A DNA stretch of 64,000 nucleotides. Source: Oryzisolibacter propanilivorax. GTDB taxonomy: Bacteria; Pseudomonadota; Gammaproteobacteria; Burkholderiales; Burkholderiaceae_C. This document shows, one piece after another, positions 10,404-19,854 of this stretch (its first letter is position 1; every line of letters begins with the position of its first letter). A program made the position numbers and the translations under genes. The DNA is taken from contig NZ_FNHP01000002.1 in assembly GCF_900103645.1 (NCBI RefSeq), positions 186,001 to 250,000 on the forward strand. Reading direction: 5' to 3'. The notes under the pieces were generated by a model. It was not told the DNA's origin. It ran no database searches and saw only the letters and a program-made list of their open reading frames with translations.

Positions 10404-11654
10404 TCATGCCACCAGCGCCTCGTCCAGCGCCTCAATCCAGTGCCGTACCGGCGTGGCGGTGCCGCTTTGCAGGTGCTGGATGCAGCCGACGTTGCCCGAG
10501 ACAATGGCCGCCGGCGGCTGGTCGGCGAACACCTCGCCCAGGGCGCCCAGCTTGCGGTCGCGCAGCTGGTGCGACAGTTCCGGGTTCAATACCGAATACG
10601 TCCCGGCCGAGCCGCAGCACAGGTGCGACTCGGTGCGCGCCAGGCGCAGCGTGAAGCCCAGCGCCCCCAGCCCGCGCTCGACGCCACCGCGCAGTTTCTG
10701 CCCGTGCTGCAGCGTGCACGGCGGGTGGTAGGCCAGCGGCGCGGCGGGCGCGCGCACCTTGCCGTGCAGCTGCGCCACCAGGTCGGGCAGCAGCTCGGAC
10801 ACGTCGCGCGCCAGCTGGCTGATGCGCGCCGCGCGCTCGGCGTAGCGGGCATCGCCGCGCAGCAGGTGGCCGTATTCCTTGACGGTGACGCCACAGCCCG
10901 AGGCGTTGATGACCAGCGCCTCGACCTCGCCACGCTCGATGTACGGCCACCAGACGTCGATGTTGGCGCGCATCTGCGCCAGCCCGCCGTCCTGGTCGTT
11001 CAGGTGGAACTTGATGGCCCCACAGCAGCCCGCCTCGCGCGCGATGACGCACTCGATGCCGGCCGCGTCCAGCACGCGCGCGGTGGCGGCGTTGATGTTC
11101 GGTGCCATCGCCGGCTGCACGCAGCCGGCCAGCATCAGCACCTTGCGGGCGTGGCTGCGCGTGGGCCAGGGGCGCGCGCGCTGCTCGGGCGAATCCGGCG
11201 GCGGCACCTTGTCGCGCAGGCGCTCGGGCAGCAGGCCGCGCACCGCTTGGCCGGCCTTCAAGGCCGGGCCGAACAGCGGCGAGGGCAGCCCCTCCTTGAG
11301 CGCCCAGCGCACGGCGCGCTCGCCCATCGGCCGTGGCACCTGCTCGTCCACCAGCTTGCGGCCGATGTCCACCAGGTGGCCGTACTGCACGCCGCTGGGG
11401 CACGTGGTCTCGCAGTTGCGGCAGGTCAGGCAGCGGTCCAAGTGCAGTTGCGTCTTGCGCGTGGGCTGCTCGCCTTCCAGCACCTGCTTGATCAGGTAGA
11501 TGCGTCCGCGCGGGCCGTCCAGCTCGTCGCCCAGCAGCTGGTAGGTCGGGCAGGTGGCGGTGCAAAAGCCGCAGTGCACGCACTTGCGCAGGATGGCCTC
11601 GGCTTCCTGCCCTTCGGGCGTGCCGGCGTATCGGGGGCTGAGCTGGGTCTGCAT
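10404..11654 (-). CDS. glcF: Glycolate oxidase iron-sulfur subunit GlcF
   Basis: This 416-residue protein has two [4Fe-4S] motifs near the N-terminus, CVHCGFCTATCP (Cys25, 28, 31, 35) and CLTCRNCETTCP (Cys76, 79, 82, 86). Two CCG-type cysteine domains follow, containing GCCGAIKFH, HPPCTLQHGQ and LCCGSAG. GlcF passes electrons from the flavin subunits GlcD/GlcE to the quinone pool during oxidation of glycolate to glyoxylate. It lies downstream of glcE with a DUF1275 gene between them. glcD is not in this window. Confidence 0.93.
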   Translation of the reverse strand: MQTQLSPRYAGTPEGQEAEAILRKCVHCGFCTATCPTYQLLGDELDGPRGRIYLIKQVLEGEQPTRKTQLHLDRCLTCRNCETTCPSGVQYGHLVDIGRKLVDEQVPRPMGERAVRWALKEGLPSPLFGPALKAGQAVRGLLPERLRDKVPPPDSPEQRARPWPTRSHARKVLMLAGCVQPAMAPNINAATARVLDAAGIECVIAREAGCCGAIKFHLNDQDGGLAQMRANIDVWWPYIERGEVEALVINASGCGVTVKEYGHLLRGDARYAERAARISQLARDVSELLPDLVAQLHGKVRAPAAPLAYHPPCTLQHGQKLRGGVERGLGALGFTLRLARTESHLCCGSAGTYSVLNPELSHQLRDRKLGALGEVFADQPPAAIVSGNVGCIQHLQSGTATPVRHWIEALDEALVA

Positions 11655-11768
11655 GGTGTCGTGCCTCGTGAGAAGGGGACCGGTGGGCCGGCCCGCAAGG
11701 GGGAAAAATTCTTGAATGTCTTCAGCGGCCTGTCAGCCGGAAAAAACCGCCAGCGCCGTGCCGTGCGT

Positions 11769-12548
11769 TCACGCGCCGTCGCCGCGCCGCGCGCGCCACC
11801 AGGCGGCCAGGCGCTGAGCGTCGGCCAGCAGCGGGGGCAGCGACAGCGCCAGCAGCAGCGCCGCCTGCGGCACCACCCAGACGAAGCCGAAGGTCTGGAA
11901 GCCCGCCGCGCCGACCACGCCGCCGCCGGTGAACAGCAGCAGCAAGCTGGCAAACAGGCGCACCCGCTGCCGGTTGGCGCGCACCCGGGCCGCGCGCGGC
12001 GTGCCGGCGCGGTTCCAGTACAGCATCTTGCCCAGCTCGATGCCGAGGTCGGTGACCACGCCGGTCATGTGCGTGGTGCGGATCTGCGCCGAGCTCATCT
12101 TGGTGACCACGGCGTTCTGCAGGCCCATCATGAAGGCCAGCAGCAGCACCGTCAGCGGCACGGCAAAGGGCGTTGGCCACTGCTGCAGCGCCGCGCCCAG
12201 CAGGCCGAACAGCAGCATCAGCACGGCTTCGAGCAGCAGCGGCAGCGCGTACGCCCCGCCCAGGTGCTGCTGGCGCGCCCAGTTCACCAAGATGGCGGTG
12301 GTGCCGGCGCCCGACATGAAGGCCCACAGCGCGCCGATGGCCGCCAGCACCAGCGCGAACTCGCCGATCACCAGGCTGTCGGCCAGCGTGGCCAGAAAGC
12401 CGGTCATGTGCGAGGTGTACATGTGCACCGCCATGAAGCCGCCGGCGTTCATCGCGCCGGCGTTGAAGGCCAGCATCAGCCCCAGCGTGTGGTTGGTGGC
12501 GCGCGTGCGGTGGCGTGCCGCCAGGTGGCGCAGCACGCGCAGCGTCAT
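11769..12548 (-). CDS. DUF1275 (YoaK-type) membrane protein
   Basis: This 259-residue protein has about six or seven hydrophobic helices. The motif NAGAMNAGGFMAVHMYTSHMTG near the N-terminus and a repeat of it as MGLQNAVVTKMSSAQIRTTHMTG in the middle are the DUF1275 signature. The function of the family is unknown; it is often guessed to be a permease. Its start codon overlaps the glcE stop as ATGA, so it is translationally coupled to glcE, and glcF follows 114 nt later. An involvement in glycolate/glyoxylate transport is an inference from position alone. Confidence 0.85.
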   Translation of the reverse strand: MTLRVLRHLAARHRTRATNHTLGLMLAFNAGAMNAGGFMAVHMYTSHMTGFLATLADSLVIGEFALVLAAIGALWAFMSGAGTTAILVNWARQQHLGGAYALPLLLEAVLMLLFGLLGAALQQWPTPFAVPLTVLLLAFMMGLQNAVVTKMSSAQIRTTHMTGVVTDLGIELGKMLYWNRAGTPRAARVRANRQRVRLFASLLLLFTGGGVVGAAGFQTFGFVWVVPQAALLLALSLPPLLADAQRLAAWWRARRGDGA

Positions 12549-13648
12549 GGCGCGGCGCTGAAGACCCCGGCCGGATCGAAGGCATGGCGCAGCCGCTGGT
12601 GGATCGCGGCCAGCGCCGGATCGTTCAGGTCAAAAAGGCCCGAAGCCCTTTTAGAACAAGGGTACTCAGCTATGAAAATATGAGCACTTCCGCCCACGGC
12701 ACGGGCCAGCTCGGCCAGCTGCGCGCCGTGTTCGGGCGCGGCCTGCACCCAGCGCAGCCCGCCCTGCCACTCGATGAGCGGCGCGGCCACGCCAGCGGGC
12801 AGCTGCAGCACCGGCGCCGTCTGCGGCAGCGACAGGCGCCACAGCGCCAGATCCGGTGCGCGGTCAGCGAACCAGGGCAGGCGCTGGTCGCGGCAGGCGT
12901 CCCAGTCGGCGCGCACGCCGTCGCTGTCCAGGCGCTCGCCGCCCATGCTGCGGCACGCTGCCTCGACGGCCGCGCGCGCGCCGCGCAGGCGCACGTACAG
13001 CTGGCCACGACCCTCGTCATGCACCCAGCAGCTGGCGTTCAGTGGCAGCGGCTGGCCGCCCCAGGCGTGCAGGCGCGCCAAGGCGTCGTCCTGCGCGCAT
13101 TCAAAGCGCAGCGTGGCCTCGGCCGGGGCGAAGGGCAGCACCTTCAGGCTGACCTCGGTGATCGCGCCCAGGCGGCCCCAGCTGCCGGCCATCAGGCGCG
13201 ACACGTCGTAGCCGGCGACGTTCTTCATGACCTGGCCGCCAAAGCGCAGCAGCTCGCCGCGGCCGTTGACGATCTCGGCGCCGAGCACGAAGTCGCGCAC
13301 CGCGCCAACGCTGGCGCGCGCCGGGCCCGACAGGCCGGCCGCGACCATGCCGCCCACGGTGCCGCCGGCGGCATAGCGCGGCGGCTCGAAGGCCAGGCAC
13401 TGGCCGCGCTCGGCCAGCAACTCCTCGACCTCGGCCAGCGGCGTGCCGGCGCGGGCGGTGACCACCAGCTCGCTGGGCTCGTAGCTGACCACGCCCGACC
13501 AGGCGCGCATGTCCAGCCGTTCCGCGCCATCGGTGGCGCCGCTGTCGGGGTGAAAGGCCTTGGTGCCGCCACCGGCGATATGCAAACGGGTGCGGGTCGC
13601 GGCGGCGGCGCACACGCGCTGCGAGATCTGGCTGAGGGCTGCGTCCAT
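12545..13648 (-). CDS. glcE: Glycolate oxidase FAD-binding subunit GlcE, with repeat-encoded segment
   Basis: This 367-residue FAD-binding PCMH-fold protein oxidises glycolate to glyoxylate together with GlcD and GlcF. FAD-binding sequences include HIAGGGTK (about 27-34), EPSELVVTARAGTPL, PPRYAAGGTVGGMVAAGLSG and GGQVMKNVAGYDVSRL. The C-terminus has the family ending LHQRL...AFDPAGVF in the form IHQRLRHAFDPAGVF. Just before it, residues IFIAEYPCSKRASGLFDL are encoded by a full-length dispersed repeat (12630-12684) read in frame, where homologues have a short glycine-rich loop. Start chosen at MDAALSQ; the upstream extension lacks similarity. Confidence 0.88.
   Translation of the reverse strand: MDAALSQISQRVCAAAATRTRLHIAGGGTKAFHPDSGATDGAERLDMRAWSGVVSYEPSELVVTARAGTPLAEVEELLAERGQCLAFEPPRYAAGGTVGGMVAAGLSGPARASVGAVRDFVLGAEIVNGRGELLRFGGQVMKNVAGYDVSRLMAGSWGRLGAITEVSLKVLPFAPAEATLRFECAQDDALARLHAWGGQPLPLNASCWVHDEGRGQLYVRLRGARAAVEAACRSMGGERLDSDGVRADWDACRDQRLPWFADRAPDLALWRLSLPQTAPVLQLPAGVAAPLIEWQGGLRWVQAAPEHGAQLAELARAVGGSAHIFIAEYPCSKRASGLFDLNDPALAAIHQRLRHAFDPAGVFSAAP
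12630..12684 (-). repeat. Dispersed ATAGCT/GGCC repeat, copy 3 (inside glcE)
   Basis: On the minus strand it reads attttcatagctgagtaccc, then aaaagggcttcgggcctttt. All conserved blocks of the family are present, yet the copy lies within the glcE reading frame and contains no stop in that frame. Confidence 0.8.
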
Positions 13649-13664
13649 GGCGGGCGATGGTACG

Positions 13665-13707
13665 CCCGCACCCCGGTACGGGGCCTGTGCGGGTTGTTGA
13701 TTTTTTT
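13665..13707 (+). terminator. Strong hairpin with T run, antisense to glcE leader
   Basis: Outer arms cccgcac...gtgcggg (13665-13671, 13687-13693) and an inner cccc...gggg stem are followed by ttgttgattttttt. It is oriented for plus-strand transcription, although both neighbouring genes are on the minus strand. On the minus strand it would be a leader hairpin upstream of glcE. Confidence 0.55.
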
Positions 13708-13787
13708 GAACGCGCGGCGTGAATCGGGGCGGACTGTGCACGGGCTGCTGCCGGCACGCTGCCGCCAGCCAAACGACTGGCGCGCGC

Positions 13788-14750
13788 TCAGCCCAGCTCG
13801 CACCAGGCCACAGGCAGGCCGGCCACCGGTGCACGCGCCTGCAGCACTTGGCCCGACAGCGGGTGCTGCGCCCGTTCGGCGTCGTCCGCGCCGCCGCGCG
13901 CGCTGGTCACCAGCAGCGTGCGCCCGTCGGCGCCGCCCAGGCAGGGCATGGTCGGAAAGCGCACCGGCAACGCCCGCTCGTCCAGCACCTGGCCGTCCGG
14001 CGCCAGGCGCAGCACCCGGCCGCCCTCGAACAGCGCGCACCAGTAGCCGCCCTCGGCGTCCACGCAGGCGCCGTCGGGCCGCCCGCCATAGGGCTGGCCG
14101 GCGGCCTCGCACTCGGCGCGCGTGGCGAAGCGGCGCAGCACGCGCGCGGCGCCCACCGGGTCGCCGTGGGCGTCGCAGTTCCAGGCGCGCACGGCGTGCG
14201 TCGGCGTGTCGGTGAAGTACAGCGTGCGACCGTCCGGCGACCAGCCCAAGCCGTTGGCCGTGGTCACGCCGTCGAAGATGCGCGCCACCCGCGGGCCACC
14301 CGGCGCGCGCAGGTCCACCCGGTACAGCGCGCCCACCGGCTGGCGCGGGCCGCTGGCCGGCTCGTGGATGCTGCCGACCCACAGACGCCCCTGCGCGTCG
14401 CACTTGCCATCGTTGGCGCGCTGGGTGGCGGCGTCGAACGGCAGGCGCGCCAGCTCGGTCAACGAGCCGCCCCATGCGGGTGCGTGGCAGATGCGCTCGC
14501 GCAGCGCCAGCACCAGGCCGGCCGGCTGGCCGCCGCGGCGCGCCGGGGCAACGCAGCCGGGCTCGGCCGGCAGGGCCCAGCGCTCGGGCGCACTGCCGTC
14601 CAGGAGCGCGCGCAGCACGGCACGGCCGGCAATGTCCACCCAGTACAGGCGCTGCTCCTGCGGGTGCCAGAAGGGCGACTCGCCCAACTGCGCCGGGTGG
14701 TCGGGGAAGGGGGCGGTCCAGGCGGCGGTCATCGGGGCATTGTCCGGCAC
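13788..14750 (-). CDS. SMP-30/gluconolactonase family protein
   Basis: This is a 320-residue six-bladed beta-propeller lactonase of the SMP-30/regucalcin type. The N-terminal LGESPFWHP carries the metal-binding Glu; ANDGKCDAQGRLWVGS holds the conserved Asn-Asp; and GVTTANGLGWSPDGRTLYFTDTP contains the second Asn and Asp ligands. PDGACVDAEGGYWCALF is also canonical. Such enzymes hydrolyse aldonolactones in sugar oxidation pathways. An internal Met (MTAAW, 14732) could be the true start. It lies between amtB and glcE on the same strand, with no visible terminator toward amtB. Confidence 0.88.
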   Translation of the reverse strand: MPDNAPMTAAWTAPFPDHPAQLGESPFWHPQEQRLYWVDIAGRAVLRALLDGSAPERWALPAEPGCVAPARRGGQPAGLVLALRERICHAPAWGGSLTELARLPFDAATQRANDGKCDAQGRLWVGSIHEPASGPRQPVGALYRVDLRAPGGPRVARIFDGVTTANGLGWSPDGRTLYFTDTPTHAVRAWNCDAHGDPVGAARVLRRFATRAECEAAGQPYGGRPDGACVDAEGGYWCALFEGGRVLRLAPDGQVLDERALPVRFPTMPCLGGADGRTLLVTSARGGADDAERAQHPLSGQVLQARAPVAGLPVAWCELG

Positions 14751-14769
14751 GCGCCGCCTGGGGCCGCCT

Positions 14770-16080
14770 TCAGTGGTGGTAGGCGCGCTCGCCGTGGCTG
14801 CTGATGTCCAGGCCCTGGCGCTCGCAGTCGGCGTCCACGCGCAAGCCCACCAGCAGGCGCGCCACCTGGAAGGCCAGCAGCGCGGCCACGCCCGACCAGG
14901 CGATGGTCAGCAGCACGCTTTTCGTCTGCACCCACAGCTGCTGCCCGATGGCGAAGTCCGGCCCCTGCACGCCGCCCAGCGCCGGCGCGGCGAATACCCC
15001 GGTCAGCAGCGCGCCGACGATGCCGCCCACGCCGTGCACGCCGAACACGTCGAAGGCATCGTCCGCGCCCAGCAGGCGTTTGAGCCCGGACACGCCCCAG
15101 ACGCACGCCGGGCCGGCCAGCGCGCCGATGGCGATGGCGCCCATCGGCCCGACGAAGCCCGCCGCCGGGGTAATGGCCACCAGCCCGCCCACGGCGCCCG
15201 AGGCCGCGCCCAGCATCGAGCCCTTGCCCTTGGTGAGCGCCTCCACCGCGATCCAGCCCAGCGTGGCCGCTGCCGCCGCCAGCACGGTGTTGACGAAGGC
15301 CAGCCCGGCGGCGGGCCCGGCGGTGCCGGCCGAACCGGCGTTGAAGCCGAACCAGCCCACCCACAGCAGCGACGCGCCGACCATGGTCAGCGTCAGCGAG
15401 TGCGGGGTGAAGGCCTCGCGGCCGAAGCCGATGCGCGGGCCCACCAGCCAGGCGCCCACCAGCCCGGCGACGCCGGCGTTGATGTGCACCACCGTGCCGC
15501 CGGCGAAGTCCAGCGCGCCGTCGCGCGCCAGCAGCCCGCCGCCCCAGACCATGTGCGCCAGCGGCACGTAGCTGATGGTGAACCACAGCAGCGCGAACAG
15601 CAGCACCGCCGCGAAACGCATGCGCTCGGCGAACGAGCCCACCACCAGCGCCACGGCGATGGCGGCGAAGGTGCCCTGGAAGGCGATGAACACGTACTCG
15701 GGGATGGTGGCCAGCGCGCCGACCGACTCCAGTCCCACGCCGCGCAGGAACAGCTTGGCGCCGTTGCCGATGAAGCGCCCTTCGCCCGAGAACGCCAGGC
15801 TGTAGCCGTACAGGCACCACAGCAGCGTCACCAGCGAGAACACGCAGAACACCTGCATCAGCACCGACAGCATGTTCTTGGCGCGGCCCAGGCCGCCGTA
15901 AAACAGCGCCAGTCCCGGGATGGTCATCAGGATGACCAGCAGCGTCGAGGTCAGCATCCAGGCGGTGTCGCCGGCGCTGATGGCTGGCGCGGCCGGGGCC
16001 TGCGCCAGCGCCGGCGCGCCGGCGGCCAGCAGCAGCAGGGCCACGCCGACGCGGCCCGGAGAAACAACAAGGGTACGCAT
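14770..16080 (-). CDS. amtB: Ammonium transporter AmtB
   Basis: This 436-residue Amt channel has a cleavable signal peptide (to about residue 27, ALAQA) followed by 11 transmembrane helices. The twin pore histidines are recognisable in GGTVVHINAG and FGVHGVGG, and the motifs LFYGGLGRAKN and LWVGWFGFNAGS match the family. It conducts ammonium across the inner membrane and is blocked by GlnK. Start chosen at MRTLVV because AAAGGA lies a suitable distance upstream; a GTG seven codons earlier overlaps the glnK stop. Third gene of a torF-glnK-amtB operon. Confidence 0.95.
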   Translation of the reverse strand: MRTLVVSPGRVGVALLLLAAGAPALAQAPAAPAISAGDTAWMLTSTLLVILMTIPGLALFYGGLGRAKNMLSVLMQVFCVFSLVTLLWCLYGYSLAFSGEGRFIGNGAKLFLRGVGLESVGALATIPEYVFIAFQGTFAAIAVALVVGSFAERMRFAAVLLFALLWFTISYVPLAHMVWGGGLLARDGALDFAGGTVVHINAGVAGLVGAWLVGPRIGFGREAFTPHSLTLTMVGASLLWVGWFGFNAGSAGTAGPAAGLAFVNTVLAAAAATLGWIAVEALTKGKGSMLGAASGAVGGLVAITPAAGFVGPMGAIAIGALAGPACVWGVSGLKRLLGADDAFDVFGVHGVGGIVGALLTGVFAAPALGGVQGPDFAIGQQLWVQTKSVLLTIAWSGVAALLAFQVARLLVGLRVDADCERQGLDISSHGERAYHH

Positions 16081-16097
16081 GGTGGAGTCCTTTCGTT

Positions 16098-17181
<1,084 letters not shown>

Positions 17182-17231
17182 GGTCACTCCTCGTCAAGTC
17201 ATGCCAAACCAGGCGTTGGCCCCTGGGTCTC

Positions 17232-17247
17232 AGCACGGACCGTGCCA
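17232..17247 (-). promoter_or_regulatory. Sigma-54 (RpoN) promoter of torF-glnK-amtB
   Basis: The minus strand reads tggcacggtccgtgct, matching the consensus TGGCACG-N4-TTGCW with one mismatch; the invariant GG and GC elements are correctly spaced. It lies about 50 nt upstream of the torF start codon. Confidence 0.8.
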
Positions 17248-17346
17248 GGCGCCGCGCGCGCCCGGGCAGCCCCGCCTGGCGTGGCGGCGGCGCCCTGCGC
17301 ACAATGCGGGGCATCCCCGGGCCGCGTGCCGAAGCACGCCCCACCC

Positions 17347-17361
17347 GCACCGCTTTGGTGC
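17347..17361. promoter_or_regulatory. NtrC-type enhancer palindrome
   Basis: A perfect inverted repeat gcacc-gcttt-ggtgc matches the NtrC consensus GCACC-N5-GGTGC. It lies about 100 nt upstream of the sigma-54 element and just before comM. A related gctttggtgcaaagc sequence follows at 17393-17407, inside the comM start region. Confidence 0.65.
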
Positions 17362-17383
17362 ACAGCCACGGAAAACACTGCCC

Positions 17384-18937
17384 ATGAGCCTTGCTTTGGT
17401 GCAAAGCCGCGCCCTGCTGGGGCTGGCGGCGCCGCCGGTCACCGTCGAGGTGCACCTGGCCAATGGGCTGCCCAGCTTCACGCTGGTCGGCCTGGCCGAC
17501 GTGGAGGTCAAGGAGGCGCGCGAGCGCGTGCGCTCGGCGCTGACCAACGCCGGGCTGGAGTTCCCGCACAACAAGCGCATCACGGTGAACCTGGCGCCGG
17601 CCGACCTGCCCAAGGACTCGGGCCGTTTCGACCTGCCGATCGCGCTGGGCATCCTGGCCGCCAGCGGGCAGATCGACGGCGCGCGGCTGGACGGCTGGGA
17701 GTTCGCCGGCGAACTGTCGCTGTCGGGCCAGCTGCGCCCGGTGCGCGGCGCCCTGGCCACGGCGCTGGCGCTGGCCACCCAGGGCGCGGCCGGCGCCACC
17801 CCGCAGATGGTGCTGCCGCCGGGCAGCGCCGAGGAGGCGGCGCTGGTGCCCGGCGCGCGTGTCCACCGCGCCCGCCACCTGCTGGACGTGGTGCGCCAGT
17901 TCCTGCCCCAGGCCGCCGACGCCGCGCCGCAGCCGGACGACGACGGCTGGGCGCTGCTGCAGCCGGCCGCCGCCGGCACTGCCGCGCCCTCCGGCCCCGA
18001 CCTGGCCGACGTGAAAGGCCAGGCCGGCGCGCGCCGGGCGCTGGAGATCGCCGCGGCCGGATCGCATGGGCTGCTGCTGGTCGGCCCGCCAGGCTCGGGC
18101 AAGTCGATGCTGGCGCAGCGCTTCGCCGGCCTGCTGCCGCCCATGAGCGTGGAACAGGCACTGGAGAGCGCGGCCGTGGCCAGCCTGGCCGGTCGGTTCG
18201 AGCCGGCACGCTGGATGCAGCGCCCCACCGCCGCCCCGCACCACAGCGCCAGCGCGGTGGCGCTGGTCGGCGGCGGCTCGCCGCCGCGCCCGGGCGAGAT
18301 TTCGCTGGCGCACCACGGCGTGCTGTTCCTGGACGAGTTCCCCGAGTTCGCGCGCAGCGCGCTCGAAGCCCTGCGCGAGCCGCTGGAGAGCGGCCACATC
18401 ACCATCGCCCGCGCGGCGCGGCGCGCCGAGTTCCCGGCGCGCTTCCAGCTGGTGGCGGCCATGAACCCCTGCCCCTGCGGCTTCTTCGGTGCGCGCCAGC
18501 GCGCCTGCCGCTGCAGTCCCGACCAGGTCACGCGCTACCAGGCACGGCTGTCCGGCCCCCTGCTGGACCGCATCGACCTGCACGTCGAGGTGCCGGCGCT
18601 GCCGCCCGACGAGCTGCTGGCCGCCCCGCCCGGCGAGGCCAGCGGCGCCGTGCGCGAGCGCGTGGCCGCCGCGCATGGGCGCGCGCTGGCGCGCCAGGGC
18701 AAGGCCAACCAGGCGCTGGCGGGCCAGGAGATCGACCGGGCCGCGCAGCTGGACGAGGCCGCGCGCACGCTGTTGCAGGCCGCCGCCACGCGCCTGGGCT
18801 GGTCGGCGCGCAGCACGCACCGCGCACTGAAGGTGGCGCGCACCATCGCCGACCTGGCCTGCAGCGGCCCGGTGCAGGCGGCGCATGTCGCCGAGGCGGT
18901 GCAGTACCGGCGCGTGCTGCGCGAGGCACACGCCTGA
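17384..18937 (+). CDS. comM: ComM/YifB family Mg-chelatase-like AAA+ ATPase
   Basis: This 517-residue protein has the N-terminal ChlI-like fold (PSFTLVGLADVEVKEARERVR) followed by an AAA+ core with Walker A GPPGSGKSM (about residue 231-239), Walker B VLFLDEFPEF and the cysteine motif CPCGFFGARQRAC. The C-terminal Mg-chelatase domain ends ...QYRRVLREAHA. In naturally transformable bacteria ComM is a hexameric helicase that drives branch migration of incoming single-stranded DNA. It is divergent from torF; its promoter must share the region with the NtrC site. Confidence 0.93.
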   Translation: MSLALVQSRALLGLAAPPVTVEVHLANGLPSFTLVGLADVEVKEARERVRSALTNAGLEFPHNKRITVNLAPADLPKDSGRFDLPIALGILAASGQIDGARLDGWEFAGELSLSGQLRPVRGALATALALATQGAAGATPQMVLPPGSAEEAALVPGARVHRARHLLDVVRQFLPQAADAAPQPDDDGWALLQPAAAGTAAPSGPDLADVKGQAGARRALEIAAAGSHGLLLVGPPGSGKSMLAQRFAGLLPPMSVEQALESAAVASLAGRFEPARWMQRPTAAPHHSASAVALVGGGSPPRPGEISLAHHGVLFLDEFPEFARSALEALREPLESGHITIARAARRAEFPARFQLVAAMNPCPCGFFGARQRACRCSPDQVTRYQARLSGPLLDRIDLHVEVPALPPDELLAAPPGEASGAVRERVAAAHGRALARQGKANQALAGQEIDRAAQLDEAARTLLQAAATRLGWSARSTHRALKVARTIADLACSGPVQAAHVAEAVQYRRVLREAHA

Positions 18938-18991
18938 ACACCAGCCGCCCCGGCGCCTTCCCCCATACCCCATCCGCACGGGAGCCACCGC

Positions 18992-19378
18992 ATGACCAAG
19001 ACCATCGCCGCCAGCCTCCTGCTCGCCTGCCTGGCCCTGCCCGCCCACGCGGACCAGCCGGCCTACAGCCCGCGCTACCAGTCGTGCATGGACCGCGCCG
19101 GCGGCGTGACGGTGTCCATGCTGGACTGCATCGGCGACGAGCACGGGCGGCAGGACCAGCGGCTGAACCAGGCCTACCGCACGCTCACCGGCCAGCTGGC
19201 GCCCAGCCGCAGGAAGGGCCTGGTCGCCGCGCAGCGGCTGTGGCTGCAGTACCGCGACGCCAACTGCGGCTTCTATGCCGACCCCGACGGCGGCACGCTG
19301 GCCGGGGTGAGCGCGGCGCTGTGCCGGCTGCAGATGACCACGCAGCGCGCGCAGGAGCTGCAAGACCTGGCGCCCTGA
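18992..19378 (+). CDS. LprI-like/DUF1311 periplasmic protein
   Basis: This 128-residue secreted protein has a signal peptide ending ALPAHA (about residue 20). The mature part has the DUF1311 pattern: an early CMDRAGG, a conserved LDCIGDE, then a helical LNQAYRTLTGQL...RKGLVAAQRLWLQYRDANC block and paired cysteines. Some members of the family (LprI in mycobacteria) inhibit lysozyme, but most are uncharacterised. Ribosome-binding site cgggagcc. It lies 54 nt after comM and may be independent. Confidence 0.75.
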   Translation: MTKTIAASLLLACLALPAHADQPAYSPRYQSCMDRAGGVTVSMLDCIGDEHGRQDQRLNQAYRTLTGQLAPSRRKGLVAAQRLWLQYRDANCGFYADPDGGTLAGVSAALCRLQMTTQRAQELQDLAP

Positions 19379-19521
19379 CCGCCCTCCTGCTGGACGCCTG
19401 TCGATGCCGCGGGTCGGACCACGGCCCCCGGCGGTCATGGACGCCGGCCGACAGACGCCGCCCCTGGCGCACTCCTACGATGGCCACAACAGCCGTCGCG
19501 CACGGCGCAGGAGTACCCCCG

Positions 19522-19854
19522 ATGTCCGCCGCCCACCCCTCTCCGCCAGCCGCCACGGCGCGCCTGGTGCTGCATGCCCCCACCCGCGCCGCACTGGAAC
19601 GCGCGCGCCGCAACGCCGGCAACGCCGCGCGTGTGCTCGGCCAGGACGCCGTGCGCATCGTAGTCAATGGCGACGCGGTCGCGACCACGCTGGACGAGCC
19701 GCAGCCCGCCACCGACGCGCTGACGCTGGTCTGCGGCAATACGCTGAAGCAGCTGGAGCGCCAAGCGGACGCACCCTTGCGGGTGCTGCCCGAAGGCGCG
19801 GTAGTGGCCCTGGCCACCATGCAGGACGAAGGCTGGCGCTATGTCCGTGCTTGA
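19522..19854 (+). CDS. DsrE family sulfur-relay-like protein
   Basis: This 110-residue protein fits the DsrE/DsrF-like fold: an N-terminal LVLHAPTRAALERARRNAGN strand-helix, VRIVVNGDAVATTLD, and the typical cysteine in LVCGNTLKQL (candidate active-site Cys), ending VALATMQDEGWRYVRA. Such proteins handle persulfide sulfur or bind small sulfur compounds. The gene overlaps the following cytochrome gene by 14 nt, and with tsdA next it forms a plausible thiosulfate operon. ATG chosen after aggag. Confidence 0.7.
   Translation: MSAAHPSPPAATARLVLHAPTRAALERARRNAGNAARVLGQDAVRIVVNGDAVATTLDEPQPATDALTLVCGNTLKQLERQADAPLRVLPEGAVVALATMQDEGWRYVRA

Noticed and set aside
10086-12683. Long plus-strand frame over glcF and DUF1275
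   Set aside because: Antisense shadow of well-supported minus-strand genes.
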